Shown piece after piece: positions 1-8,084 of a stretch of 23,626 bases of DNA. Numbering within the stretch: position 1 is the stretch's first letter; each line of letters starts with the position of its first letter. The notes under the pieces are model-generated. The model made no database searches. It was not told the origin of the DNA and saw nothing but the letters and a program-made list of their open reading frames with translations. The stretch is from CAZNDN01 sp964571815 (GTDB lineage Bacteria; Fibrobacterota; Chitinivibrionia; Chitinivibrionales; WJKA01), in assembly GCA_964571815.1 (NCBI GenBank), contig CAZNDN010000060.1:1-23626 (forward strand). The letters run 5' to 3'. The position numbers and the translations under genes were made by a program.

Positions 1-151
1 TAAAGTGCGACGGTTCGTTCTTGCTCTGAAGAACATCGAAGCGCACATTGCCCGGCTCTTTCACCGACTGATCGTGGTTTTCGATTGTTGCGGCTATGAA
101 ATCGTCGATATGCTCTTCTTTCACGTGGACCACTACAGTCGTGACTACCAT
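1..151 (-). CDS. LsrG/ABM-family monooxygenase, 5' part only (cut by window edge)
   Basis: The reverse strand opens with ATG at 151-149, preceded by a good GGAGG ribosome site 5 bases upstream, and stays open for 50 codons to the window edge. The start reads MVVTTVVVHVKEEHIDDF, followed by an NHDQSVKEPGNVRFDVLQ stretch. This pattern (beta strand, 'F...N...S..EPGN.RFDVLQ') is typical of the antibiotic biosynthesis monooxygenase (ABM) fold, especially the LsrG-like or putative quinol monooxygenase group of about 95-100 residues, so roughly half the protein is visible. LsrG itself acts on phosphorylated autoinducer-2. No lsr genes are visible, so the substrate is unknown. It is transcribed away from the PEP-CTERM gene. 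The family call is fairly secure; the exact function is not. Confidence 0.8.
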   Translation of the reverse strand, partial: MVVTTVVVHVKEEHIDDFIAATIENHDQSVKEPGNVRFDVLQSKNEPSHF

Positions 152-657
152 GCGCACCTCCGGAAGACGGTGGTCGGGAACAGTAGCTCGTTCTATACCA
201 TGAAAATACGTGACGACTCAGGCAGTCAAGCCGGCGCTTACGCTCATTCCGGGAAAAGCCGAAAGATTCAGCATGAACGCTTCAGTGGAATGAACGTGTC
301 AAAAACCCGGGTAATTACGAAAATACCTTTTTCACGCGAGATTTGTCGGTTGTGCGCAAGAGAGTAGACGTCGGTTCGCCATGCGAAATCGCGGTTTCGC
401 GTGCCGTGGCCGGGTCGCCCGGAACTGTCGGAATTCCTTACTGTGTGTCGGATTGCTTTACACTTTTGGGGGTTCTGGCGGATAGATGTACGCGATCGCC
501 TGTCGCCGGGAAGGGGAGCCTGAGTTCTGATATCGCAATAACTTAGCGGCAAGCAGTGGAGCTGTGGGGCGACAGAAAATGGCCCTTGGCATTCATTTTG
601 CTACGGGAAGCAGTGATCGGAGAAGTGAATCATCAATTTTGAGTTGAGGAGGTTAGT
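152..657. other. 506-base divergent intergenic region
   Basis: It lies between the minus-strand ABM gene and the plus-strand PEP-CTERM gene and should hold promoters for both. Short open frames exist on both strands (for example 268-552 minus), but none has a convincing start site or a family-like protein. A TTTACA at 457-462 could be a -35 element, but no good -10 follows it. I see nothing else I can support. Confidence 0.5.
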
Positions 658-1404
658 GTGGTCAGAGGAATAGTGGTAATGTTGGTGGCGGGATCGATGG
701 CTTTGGTGCAAGCTGATCAGGTGTTGCTTGATCTTGTGGATGTGAGTCCTGATACAGCGGGTGTATTTGAATGGCCGAATCTCGAGGACAGTGAAGGCAA
801 CAATTACGACGGGGAGATTTCGGCCGGAGAATACCAGCTTTCCATCGATTGGGATCCTGGCGATGGCAGTGATGTAACGGAGACTGTTGGAGGGTTCTGT
901 GTGCAGGATGTATGGGCGCCGTCCGACTATGAGTTGTACGACCTGGTAAAACCCTCGGAGTTGGGCCCGGAGTACAAGGAGGCGGCATGGCTCTTTGAGC
1001 AGTATGCCGAGATAGAGAACCCAACTGTTGACCAGGCTGCCGGTACGCAGGTGGCTATCTGGGAGGTTGTGCTGGATCCGGGTAACTACAATATTGATGA
1101 TTTGGGCGCAAATGGCGATTTCTATGTGCAAGCAGTCCCAGAGCCCGCGAACCTATCCTACGGCGCCAAAACCCATGCAAACACTCTGCTCAGCATGGGC
1201 TTTTTCGGAAGCGATTATGACACTTTCAGTCCCGATGCAAACTACCGGGTTGCGCAAAACCCCATAACCGTGGGTGGAACCGACACCCAGAACTACCTCA
1301 TCCCCTACCACAGCGTTCCCGAGCCGGCATCGATCTCCCTTCTGCTGCTCGGCCTGGGGTTGCTCGGTGTTTCGGGGTACCGTCGAAGGAGCACCCGCTC
1401 CTGA
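658..1404 (+). CDS. PEP-CTERM sorting domain protein with thioester-domain-like region
   Basis: A 248-residue exported protein. GTG at 658 follows GGAGG (648-652) at 5 bases. Residues 1-19 form a signal peptide with likely cleavage after LVQA. The C-terminus (from V220) reads VPEPAS, then a hydrophobic stretch of about 15 residues, then GYRRR: a classical PEP-CTERM signal, processed in other bacteria by exosortase during export to the surface or matrix. The middle has a single cysteine (C81, in GGFCVQD), then EAAWLFEQY (108-116) and GTQVAIWEVV (129-138). This is the layout of TQXA/thioester domains, where a Cys and a Gln (here Q131) can form an internal thioester used for covalent attachment. 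A second VPEP at 160-163 is internal and not followed by a membrane helix. No exosortase gene is in the window. The PEP-CTERM call is strong; the thioester is an inference. Confidence 0.87.
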   Translation: MVRGIVVMLVAGSMALVQADQVLLDLVDVSPDTAGVFEWPNLEDSEGNNYDGEISAGEYQLSIDWDPGDGSDVTETVGGFCVQDVWAPSDYELYDLVKPSELGPEYKEAAWLFEQYAEIENPTVDQAAGTQVAIWEVVLDPGNYNIDDLGANGDFYVQAVPEPANLSYGAKTHANTLLSMGFFGSDYDTFSPDANYRVAQNPITVGGTDTQNYLIPYHSVPEPASISLLLLGLGLLGVSGYRRRSTRS

Positions 1405-1441
1405 AGTACGGGCGACCAGGTTGTTTCATCAGTGCAGGCGC

Positions 1442-1475
1442 AAGAGCTTTCCATCCTGAGAGGTGGGAAGCTCTT
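1442..1475 (+). terminator. Possible terminator hairpin after the PEP-CTERM gene
   Basis: AAGAGCTTTCC (1442-1452) pairs with GGGAAGCTCTT (1465-1475): eleven pairs including one G-T, with a 12-base loop. It starts 38 bases after the stop. The T-run after it is poor (TTTGCTTTG); a run of eight T lies further on at 1525-1532. A Rho-independent terminator is plausible but not ideal. Confidence 0.5.
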
Positions 1476-1810
1476 TGCTTTGTGCGAAGGTTCTTCCCCT
1501 CTCTTTGCCATTGACCGTTCCCCGTTTTTTTTCTCTACGGAAGTGCATCGGGTTTCGGCTACACCCTGCCGCCGTCTGCGCGTGTTGCCCAGCGGCTATC
1601 CCGAAGGCCATCCGGCGGGGAGAGGCGAAGGCACCGGCATGTGCAATCGTATATTTTGGATGAGCATTGCGTAATTGCGGGGCCGGAGGAAGGGTTGAGC
1701 GATGGCCGGCCGCGGCTTCTTTTCCCCTTGCTGCCGATCGGGGGGCGAAATCTCGCCGGGGCTCCCTCCGGCAGTCTCAACTACTACCATTTGTCACGAA
1801 AGTACGTATC
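1476..1810. other. Intergenic region before the membrane protein gene
   Basis: A 335-base stretch with no convincing gene. The frame of the downstream membrane protein is open back to 1667, but that extension is Arg/Pro/Gly-rich and looks non-coding. A T8 run sits at 1525-1532. CCGGAGG near 1683 and CCTCCGG near 1765 are complementary and could fold a leader, and GGCGA/TCGCC (1744-1756) makes a small hairpin. I recognise no riboswitch. Confidence 0.4.
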
Positions 1811-2317
1811 ATGAGCTCTTCGCACCATATTCATGAGAGGCGTCTGAGCAGCTACGGAAGGCTGGGGGTGTTGCTTGCGGTAATCGGCGGGATCCTGGCC
1901 GTCGATGTGCTCGCCGACATACTGTTCATCTACAAACTCTGGCCGCTGTTGATCTCCGTGATGGGGATCGGATTCATCGGCATCTACCGGCGAAGGGCGC
2001 GCAGCGAGGCCTCATACGTCGGTGTCGGCGTGTACCTGATCGGGTTCAGCGCACTCGCTCTGTACTGCAACATGACTTCCTGGGCGGAGTTGGCGACCCT
2101 GTGGCCCGTGTTCATCGCGCTCATGGGCCTTTCATGCGTACTGGGGTATTTCTTCGGTACTCGACGGCCTCTGCTGCTCCTGGCCGGCCTGCTGCTTTTT
2201 TCCACGGCGGCGGTGTTTTTCTTCGTGTTCGGCCTGAGCGCGCGGCTGTGGTGGACGGTTTTCATTCTGGCCGGCGCAAGCTTCCTGGTGTTTGATCGCG
2301 TGAGGCAGTCTTCATGA
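1811..2317 (+). CDS. Six-helix membrane protein, LiaI/LiaF-like (DUF5668-type)
   Basis: A 168-residue integral membrane protein. ATG 1811 was chosen because the protein then starts with a short polar tail (MSSSHHIHERRLSSYGR) directly before the first helix; the open frame upstream is not protein-like. No strong ribosome site is seen. About six hydrophobic segments follow, and the motifs LWPLLISVMGIGFIG and LWPVFIALMGLSCV recur. The 'LWP(L/V)...(L)MG(L/I)' signature is typical of the LiaI/LiaF-like transmembrane (DUF5668) superfamily, whose better-known members respond to envelope stress. Its stop overlaps the ATG of the radical SAM gene (ATGA at 2314-2317), so the two are probably translated together. 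Its function cannot be told from sequence. Confidence 0.72.
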   Translation: MSSSHHIHERRLSSYGRLGVLLAVIGGILAVDVLADILFIYKLWPLLISVMGIGFIGIYRRRARSEASYVGVGVYLIGFSALALYCNMTSWAELATLWPVFIALMGLSCVLGYFFGTRRPLLLLAGLLLFSTAAVFFFVFGLSARLWWTVFILAGASFLVFDRVRQSS

Positions 2318-3744
2318 CGAAGAAATCGGTAGTCTGTATCGAACCGGCCGGCAGTGAGTCCAACGTGTTCGAAAACTACATGCGCCTGCCGCTCATGGGC
2401 ACGCTGTATCTGGGGACGATCCTGCACAACGAGGGCTACGAGGTTCGGATCCTCAACGAGAACATCCTTTCGAAGCGGATCGATCCGTACGAGATCAAGG
2501 CCGACGTCTTCTGTATCAGCGTGCTGACGGTCAGTGCGAATCGAGGGCTTCGTCTGGCGTTGGAACTGAAACGGATCAATCCCCGGGCGCGGGTGATTAT
2601 CGGCGGCATTCATGCATCGCTGCACCCCGACACTTTCGAGGGAGCGGCCGATCAGATTGTGTACGGTGAAGCGGAGGGGATCATCGTAGATCTCGTGGAG
2701 GGCCGGATTCCGGGGCGGATAGTAACCGGCAGGCCCGTCGAAGATCTCGACCGGCTTCCCCTGGTCAACTACTCCCTTCTCCAGGGCAGATCGTCCATGG
2801 AGACCATTCCAATCATGACGTCACGGGGTTGCCCCTTCGACTGCAATTTCTGTACGGTGACGAAAATTTTCGGACGGAAATTCCGCATGCAGTCACCGGA
2901 GAGAATTATCCGGGAGGTTCGGCACGCCCTGAAGTATTTCCGGACGCGGAGCGTCTTTTTCTACGACGACAATTTCACCGCGAATCGTGAGCGTGTGCGG
3001 GAGGTGTGCCGATTGTTGGACGAAGAAGACCTCGGTATTCAGTGGATAACGCAGGTACGCTCCGATATTGCCCGCGACCCGGAGCTGCTGAGGCGAATGG
3101 AACGCGCCGGCTGTCGCTACTTTTTCATCGGCTTTGAGTCTATCGACGACAATGCTCTGAAGGCAATGCACAAGTCCCAGACACGCGGGGATATCGAGAA
3201 GGCGATCGAAGTAATCCGCGGCCGGGGGATCAACATCCACGGCATGTTCATGTTCGGGGAGGATCACGACACACCCGAGAGTATCCAGGCAACCGTCGAC
3301 TTCGCACTCAGCCGGCATATCGATACCGTGCAGTTCATGGTTCTGACCCCTTTTCCGGGGACGAGATTCTACGAAGACGTCGAGTCGGCGGGGCGGCTCA
3401 TTCACCGGCGGTGGGAGTATTTCAACGGCATGTATGCGGTTTTCAGGCCCGCACGCATGTCTCCCACGAGACTTCAGCGGGAGGCGGTAAAAGCCTACGA
3501 GCGATTCTACTCGTGGAGAAGGGTGGCTTCGGATGCCTTGCGCTTGACGGTCAGCATGGCGGTGGATGCGCTGACATGGAATTTCGACAGAGTTTACTCG
3601 TACGGCTTCGATGTGGTGGTTCTCAAGGGAGGCGCACGGTTTCTGGTGGGCCGGGCCGCACGAACGTTCGACTCGTACCTGGATTTCCTGGCCCGGGCGG
3701 AAGAGAGACATCTGCTTGAGGAGCGGCCTGCCGAAGATGTGTGA
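2314..3744 (+). CDS. B12-binding domain radical SAM protein
   Basis: A 476-residue enzyme of the cobalamin-dependent radical SAM class. Residues about 1-140 form a Rossmann-like B12-binding domain (RLPLMGTLYLGTILHNEGY at the start, then IIGGIHASLHPD and YGEAEG), though without an obvious DxHxxG base-on motif. The radical SAM domain follows, with the cluster-binding triad C173, C177 and C180 in SRGCPFDCNFC, FFYDDNF, GFES and MFMFGEDHDT. This layout resembles the BchE/HpnP/HpnJ-like group, which builds methyl or ring modifications on lipids, pigments or peptides. The C-terminal 100 residues are basic and unassigned. ATG 2314 overlaps the stop of the upstream membrane protein, which suggests a membrane-associated or lipid substrate, but the product cannot be named. 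Confidence 0.88.
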   Translation: MTKKSVVCIEPAGSESNVFENYMRLPLMGTLYLGTILHNEGYEVRILNENILSKRIDPYEIKADVFCISVLTVSANRGLRLALELKRINPRARVIIGGIHASLHPDTFEGAADQIVYGEAEGIIVDLVEGRIPGRIVTGRPVEDLDRLPLVNYSLLQGRSSMETIPIMTSRGCPFDCNFCTVTKIFGRKFRMQSPERIIREVRHALKYFRTRSVFFYDDNFTANRERVREVCRLLDEEDLGIQWITQVRSDIARDPELLRRMERAGCRYFFIGFESIDDNALKAMHKSQTRGDIEKAIEVIRGRGINIHGMFMFGEDHDTPESIQATVDFALSRHIDTVQFMVLTPFPGTRFYEDVESAGRLIHRRWEYFNGMYAVFRPARMSPTRLQREAVKAYERFYSWRRVASDALRLTVSMAVDALTWNFDRVYSYGFDVVVLKGGARFLVGRAARTFDSYLDFLARAEERHLLEERPAEDV

Positions 3745-3893
3745 GGAGGCCGCCGGTCGGCGAGACGCTCGCTTTCGGTGGTGTCGCGACGTGTCCGCGG
3801 CGCGGCCGCCGGCACACCGGGGCAAAAGGGGGATTCTTCGCGTTATGACCGCGCCGACCGTTTTCGAGGGCAGAGCGAGTGCGCAGCGACCTC

Positions 3894-3922
3894 TTGGATG
3901 ACTCCTGCACCGAATGTATTTT
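3894..3922 (+). promoter_or_regulatory. Weak candidate promoter for tRNA-Leu
   Basis: TTGGAT (3894-3899) and TATTTT (3917-3922) are 17 bases apart and end 32 bases before the tRNA. They match the sigma-70 consensus at 4 of 6 positions each. Position is the main support. Confidence 0.3.
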
Positions 3923-3954
3923 CTACACTCTTCAGTTGCGTGGCAAAAGACAGT

Positions 3955-4038
3955 GCGGAAGTGGTGGAATAGGTAGACGCGCCAGGTTCAGGACCTGGTG
4001 GACGCAAGTCTGTGGGGGTTCGAGTCCCCCCTTCCGCA
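3955..4038 (+). tRNA. tRNA-Leu (anticodon CAG)
   Basis: An 84-base class II tRNA. The acceptor arm GCGGAAG (3955-3961) pairs perfectly with CTTCCGC (4031-4037), followed by discriminator A4038. The D arm contains TGGTGGAATAGGTAGACGC. The anticodon stem CCAGG/CCTGG encloses TTCAGGA, giving anticodon CAG, which reads CUG. A long variable arm (TGGACGCAAGTCTGT) is as expected for leucine. The T arm GGGGG-TTCGAGT-CCCCC is canonical. CCA is not encoded. It lies between the radical SAM gene and mutL. Confidence 0.97.
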
Positions 4039-4141
4039 TTATCCCTGTGCCGCGTCCTTGTCTGCACCTATCCGCCGCCAATCCGCCGTATTCGATGTTG
4101 CGGGCGATGAAGTACGCGCAGTCCCGTGAAGGGAAACCACG

Positions 4142-5986
4142 GTGCAAACCATGACATCCGACCAAAGCACAATCAGGAAGCTTCCGGAGCAGCTTGTCGA
4201 GAAAATCGCGGCCGGTGAGGTGATCGAACGACCGGCATCGGTACTCAAGGAACTCATGGAAAACGCCCTCGACGCGCGGGCGAGCCGCATCCAGGTGACC
4301 ATCGAGGATGCCGGGTTTGCGCTTATCGGGGTTGCCGACGACGGTGTCGGCATGAGCGTGGAAGACCTTCGCATGTGCCTTGCTCCGCACGCCACCTCCA
4401 AGCTCCGCGGTGAGCAGGACCTGTTCGCGATCACCACACTGGGATTCCGCGGCGAAGCACTGGCCTCGATCGCGGCGGTCAGTCGCCTGCGCATTGTCAC
4501 GGGCACCGGGGAAGAGGGGCTGGGCTATGCCGTGGAGAGTGAAGGAGGACGGAAGGGAGAACCCGGACCGGAATCACGCACGCGAGGAACCACGGTCTCG
4601 GTACGCGACCTGTTCTACAATGTTCCCGCGCGGAAGAAGTTCATGAAGAGTCGCAGGGCCGAGCGCGCGGCTCTGGTAAAACTGGTTGAACAGCTTGCGG
4701 TAGTCTACCCCGCGATCCATTTCACGGTTACGGTCGACGGGCGCGTGGTAATGGATACTCCCGAAGTGAGCGGCCCGCGGGAGCGAATCGCGCAGATTGC
4801 GGGCCATGAGTTTGCATCGGAGCTGATCCACTGCAGTGGTTCCCGGGCGGAGATGGACGCGACGGTGCTGGTCTCGCCGCCTCGCCACGCCTCGGCTCGT
4901 CCCCGCTACCAGAACGTCTACATCAATCTCAGGCGGGCCGACAATGATCAGGTACTGTACGCGGTCCGTGAGGCCTTCTCGCGCTTCGTCGGTCATGGCC
5001 TGCGCCCCGCATTCTTTGCAATGCTCAATGTCGACCCCTCTCGCGTCGATGTCAACGTGCATCCCACCAAAAGCGTGGTGAAGTTCGAGGATGAGCGCAC
5101 GGTGTTCGGACTGGTGCACGGAGCGGTCAGGCGCGCCCTGGAGGAGACACTGGGTCCGGGTGAGGCCCAACCGAGTAGGGAAGAAACAGCGGGAGCGCCC
5201 GATGAACGCACCCCGACTCCCTTCGGTCCTGCCCGGCCGTCCGTTGCGGACGTGCGGAGCGCCGATGTCGTATCGTACACACCGGGCCCTTCACCGATCT
5301 CTCCTGACCAGACGACCATCGCTTTCCCCTCAGCAGGAGGCGGGCGGGAGAAACGGCTTGAAGACGGCTCCGCGCATACGATACAATTAACGGAGAATCT
5401 ACGTCAGAGCCTTGCCGGTCTGATTCAGTGTTTCCAGATCCACGAACTGTTTGTCCTGGCGCCGATAAAAAACGGAATACTGCTGATCGATCAGCATGCC
5501 GCGCATGAGAGAATACTCTACGAGGAGGCACTGGAAGAGCTGAAGGGAGGCAGTGCACAGTCGCAGCAGTTGCTGTTTCCCATAGTGATTGAACTTTCAC
5601 CGTCGGAGAAGCAGGCAATAGAGGCCACCACCGATTCACTCAGGGCCGTGGGATTCGAGGTGGCTGAGTTCGGGACCAATGCGGTGGCCGTCTCCGCGAT
5701 CCCCGCGTTCATGCGCGACGCCGACGTGGAGGAGGCGATCAGGGGGATGCTGAGTTACCTGCTCGGCGGCGGGCAGGCGGGGAAACCCAACGATCCGGCT
5801 CACCGGTTCGCCGCGGCATTTGCCTGCGGCGCGGCCATCAAGCGCGGCCAGAAACTCGACCAGGAGGAAATGAACGCCTTGATCAACGGTCTTTTTGCCG
5901 CGCACAATCCATACACATGCCCGCACGGCCGGCCGACGGTCGTGCGTATCTCAACCGACGAATTGTCCAGGCGCTTTCTTCGCTAG
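4142..5986 (+). CDS. mutL: DNA mismatch repair protein MutL (endonuclease type)
   Basis: A 614-residue protein linking mismatch recognition by MutS to strand removal. The N-terminal GHKL ATPase has ENALDA with the catalytic Glu just before it (ELMENALDA), DDGVGM, TTLGFRGEALASI and GTTVSVRDLFYNVPARKKF. A variable Pro/Ser-rich linker covers about residues 330-410. The C-terminal dimerisation domain has all metal-site motifs of endonuclease MutL: DQHA-x2-E-x4-E (D450-E461), ACGAAIKRG (from A561) and CPHGRP (from C593). This is the nicking type found in bacteria without MutH. GTG 4142 was preferred because GAAGGGA lies 7 bases upstream; ATG 4151 is the alternative. It heads a compact operon; the next gene begins 12 bases after its stop. 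MutS is not in the window. Confidence 0.96.
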   Translation: MQTMTSDQSTIRKLPEQLVEKIAAGEVIERPASVLKELMENALDARASRIQVTIEDAGFALIGVADDGVGMSVEDLRMCLAPHATSKLRGEQDLFAITTLGFRGEALASIAAVSRLRIVTGTGEEGLGYAVESEGGRKGEPGPESRTRGTTVSVRDLFYNVPARKKFMKSRRAERAALVKLVEQLAVVYPAIHFTVTVDGRVVMDTPEVSGPRERIAQIAGHEFASELIHCSGSRAEMDATVLVSPPRHASARPRYQNVYINLRRADNDQVLYAVREAFSRFVGHGLRPAFFAMLNVDPSRVDVNVHPTKSVVKFEDERTVFGLVHGAVRRALEETLGPGEAQPSREETAGAPDERTPTPFGPARPSVADVRSADVVSYTPGPSPISPDQTTIAFPSAGGGREKRLEDGSAHTIQLTENLRQSLAGLIQCFQIHELFVLAPIKNGILLIDQHAAHERILYEEALEELKGGSAQSQQLLFPIVIELSPSEKQAIEATTDSLRAVGFEVAEFGTNAVAVSAIPAFMRDADVEEAIRGMLSYLLGGGQAGKPNDPAHRFAAAFACGAAIKRGQKLDQEEMNALINGLFAAHNPYTCPHGRPTVVRISTDELSRRFLR

Positions 5987-5997
5987 GAGCCGCGGTC

Positions 5998-6684
5998 ATG
6001 CAATTGCGCAAGCAGGGCAGCACAACGGTCGTCAAACTTCCCCGCCGAGTTGTCGGCGACAAGGCGGGAGAACTGTCGGCCATGGTCAGGTACGCGATGG
6101 ACGAAGGGCTGACCGACCTTACGGTTGATCTGAGCGAGACGGTGATGGCCGACAGCTCGGCTATCGGCACGCTGGTGGCTCTGGCCGTGGAGTTGCGGGA
6201 ACGCAACGGAAGGCTCAGGCTCTGCAACCTCAGCGCCGAGATGCAGACGCTGGTGGACGACGGTGGACTGGGGCAGGTGCTCTCCATCGAAGGGAGTCCC
6301 GAAGGCGGAGTGGAGGCAGAGAACGGAGCGGTTGATGTCAAGCTGCGGGTCGAAACTGAGAAGCGGGGGAGTGCTTTGCTGGTGCGGTTGGACGGCATTG
6401 TATCGCATCCTCTCGGTTCCCACTATCTCAGGGAGCAGCTTCTTCTGGCCATGGAAAACCATCGACATATCGTGCTGGACGTCGGCGAGCTGACCTTCTT
6501 CGACAGTCTGGGAGTAGGCGTGCTGATTGGTATGGAGAAGCTGCTGGCCTGGACGGGCGGTAGGTTGCGCGTGTGTGGCGCGCGCGATATCGTGAAGGAT
6601 CTCTTCGCTACCTTGCGCATTGATTCGGTGATTCCGGTTCACGAAACGGTCTCCGAGGCGCTTGCGGAGTGTTCGGACACATGA
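5998..6684 (+). CDS. Tandem STAS-domain protein (anti-sigma antagonist-like)
   Basis: A 228-residue soluble protein. ATG 5998 follows TAGGAG (5985-5990) at 7 bases; the frame is open further upstream only as overlap with mutL. It contains two STAS domains like SpoIIAA/RsbV: the first (about 1-100) with DLSETVMADSSAIGTL, the second (about 115-225) with LDVGELTFFDSLGVGVL. In SpoIIAA the phosphorylated serine follows the Asp of 'DSSG'; here both copies keep it (S53 and S170). Both could therefore be phosphorylated by an RsbW-type kinase, giving a bivalent antagonist. No sigma factor is nearby; a receiver-ATPase lies at the right end of the window. Its stop overlaps the mtaB start (ATGA). The fold call is strong; the partner is unknown. 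Confidence 0.88.
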   Translation: MQLRKQGSTTVVKLPRRVVGDKAGELSAMVRYAMDEGLTDLTVDLSETVMADSSAIGTLVALAVELRERNGRLRLCNLSAEMQTLVDDGGLGQVLSIEGSPEGGVEAENGAVDVKLRVETEKRGSALLVRLDGIVSHPLGSHYLREQLLLAMENHRHIVLDVGELTFFDSLGVGVLIGMEKLLAWTGGRLRVCGARDIVKDLFATLRIDSVIPVHETVSEALAECSDT

Positions 6685-8084
6685 GCGGGGTGACGTGCAG
6701 GGAACCGGCGACGGCACGTTGCCGCGGTTCGAGTCCGCGGGTATCGGCGGTGAGTTTCCACTGCGTTGGCTGTCGCACGAATCAGCAGGAGATCCGGCAC
6801 CTGTGCGGCGAGGTTCGGCAACGGGGAATGCGTGTGGTGGAAAACCCGAAAGAAGCGGATATTCTGGTGGTCAATACCTGTTCGGTAACCGCGCATGCCG
6901 AGGCGAAGTCCGTGCGGCTGTTGAGGCGGCTGCACCGGGAAAACTCGACTGCACGGATAGCGGTGACCGGATGCACGGCACAGCGTGTACCGGGCGATTT
7001 GGCCGAGCTGCCGGGGGTGAAATGGGTGTTCGGCAATTCGGAGAAGTACTCGCTCGCCTCGACGATCGCGGGGGGCGACCAGGGCCGATTCCACGGGACT
7101 CTGTTGTTGGAACCACGGTTGTCGCTGCCGGTGGCTCTTCCGTCCGAGCCTCCCGAGACGGCGGTGCGGACCCGCTTCTCGGTGAAACTACAGGAGGGCT
7201 GCGATTTCTCCTGCGCGTACTGTATCGTTCCCTCATTGCGCGGCCCATCGCGGAGCGCCCGGGCCGGTGATATTCTCTCGTGTTGCCGGCGCGCGACTGA
7301 ACTGGGCTACAAGGAACTGGTGCTTACCGGCACGCATATCGGGCAGTACCGTGATGGTGAGAGCGGGGAGGGGTTGATCGGGCTGGTGCGGAAGATGCTT
7401 GAGCTGCCGGGATCGTTCAGGATACGGCTCAGCTCAATCGATCCGGCCGAACTCAGCGAAGAGTTGGTCGAACTGGTGGCCGGTGAGCAGCGGATGTGCG
7501 ACCATCTGCACCTGAGCGTCCAGTCGCTGTGTGTCGAGTTGCTGGAGGCCATGAATCGCCGGTTCACCGATGTTGGCGGGTTGATCGACCGCCTGCGTCG
7601 GCTGCGCGCGCGCGTTCCGCTTCTGGGTCTGGGCGGGGATTTTATTGTTGGCTTTCCCGGGGAGACCGAGGAGATGTTTCGACACACCGTGACGCTTGTT
7701 GAGCGTGCGGGGTTCACGTTCGGTCACGTGTTCCGCTACTCACCGCGTCCGAATACCCCCGCGGCAAAGCTTGAAGGCGGCGTTCCCGAAAGCGTTAAGA
7801 CGGCGCGGGCACTGGCGCTTCGACGGACCCTTGCCCGGGCAAGGGAGAACCTGGGGCGAGCCATGCGCGGAACGAGACAGAGAATCCTTATCGAACACAC
7901 CCGCCCGCTTTCGGGGTTGGCGTCAAATTACATGAGAGTGACGGTTCCCGGCGGGTCGGCAGCGGTCAATTCATGGCATGAAACCGGGATTGCGGACTAC
8001 GACGGCTCGCGGCATTGCCGCGGGGAAAGGGTTGACGATACGATCGTGCACGACACTGGGAGAAAGGCTTCCGCGTATGAATGA
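6681..8084 (+). CDS. mtaB: tRNA t6A37 methylthiotransferase MtaB
   Basis: A 467-residue radical SAM methylthiotransferase that turns t6A37 into ms2t6A37 in ANN-decoding tRNAs. The N-terminal MTTase cluster cysteines are C31 (GCRTNQ), C67 (NTCSVT) and C98 (TGCTAQ); the radical SAM triad is C174, C178 and C181 in EGCDFSCAYC. 'GCRTNQ' and 'HREN..ARI.VTGC.AQ' favour MtaB (YqeV) over MiaB or RimO. A TRAM-like tail is present (VTVPGGSAAVNSW). ATG 6681 overlaps the STAS stop; GTG 6750, just before the conserved start, is possible, since the first 23 residues have no family match. An extra cysteine (C28) precedes the first cluster cysteine. The end overlaps the next gene by 8 bases. Confidence 0.92.
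   Translation: MSGVTCREPATARCRGSSPRVSAVSFHCVGCRTNQQEIRHLCGEVRQRGMRVVENPKEADILVVNTCSVTAHAEAKSVRLLRRLHRENSTARIAVTGCTAQRVPGDLAELPGVKWVFGNSEKYSLASTIAGGDQGRFHGTLLLEPRLSLPVALPSEPPETAVRTRFSVKLQEGCDFSCAYCIVPSLRGPSRSARAGDILSCCRRATELGYKELVLTGTHIGQYRDGESGEGLIGLVRKMLELPGSFRIRLSSIDPAELSEELVELVAGEQRMCDHLHLSVQSLCVELLEAMNRRFTDVGGLIDRLRRLRARVPLLGLGGDFIVGFPGETEEMFRHTVTLVERAGFTFGHVFRYSPRPNTPAAKLEGGVPESVKTARALALRRTLARARENLGRAMRGTRQRILIEHTRPLSGLASNYMRVTVPGGSAAVNSWHETGIADYDGSRHCRGERVDDTIVHDTGRKASAYE

Noticed and set aside
5..367. 120-residue open frame on the plus strand
   Set aside because: It is antisense to the ABM gene start over its first half and has no ribosome site or family resemblance.
1132..1146. Internal VPEP motif in the PEP-CTERM protein
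   Set aside because: No hydrophobic helix or basic tail follows it; only the C-terminal copy has the full signal.
2893..3825. 310-residue open frame on the minus strand
   Set aside because: Antisense shadow of the radical SAM gene; the composition (many Arg, His, Pro) is typical of reversed GC-rich coding sequence.
8041..8076. Upstream in-frame ATG (7978) as start of the first HDOD gene
   Set aside because: The extension lies entirely inside mtaB, lacks a ribosome site and precedes a better start at 8077 with GGGAGAAAGG.
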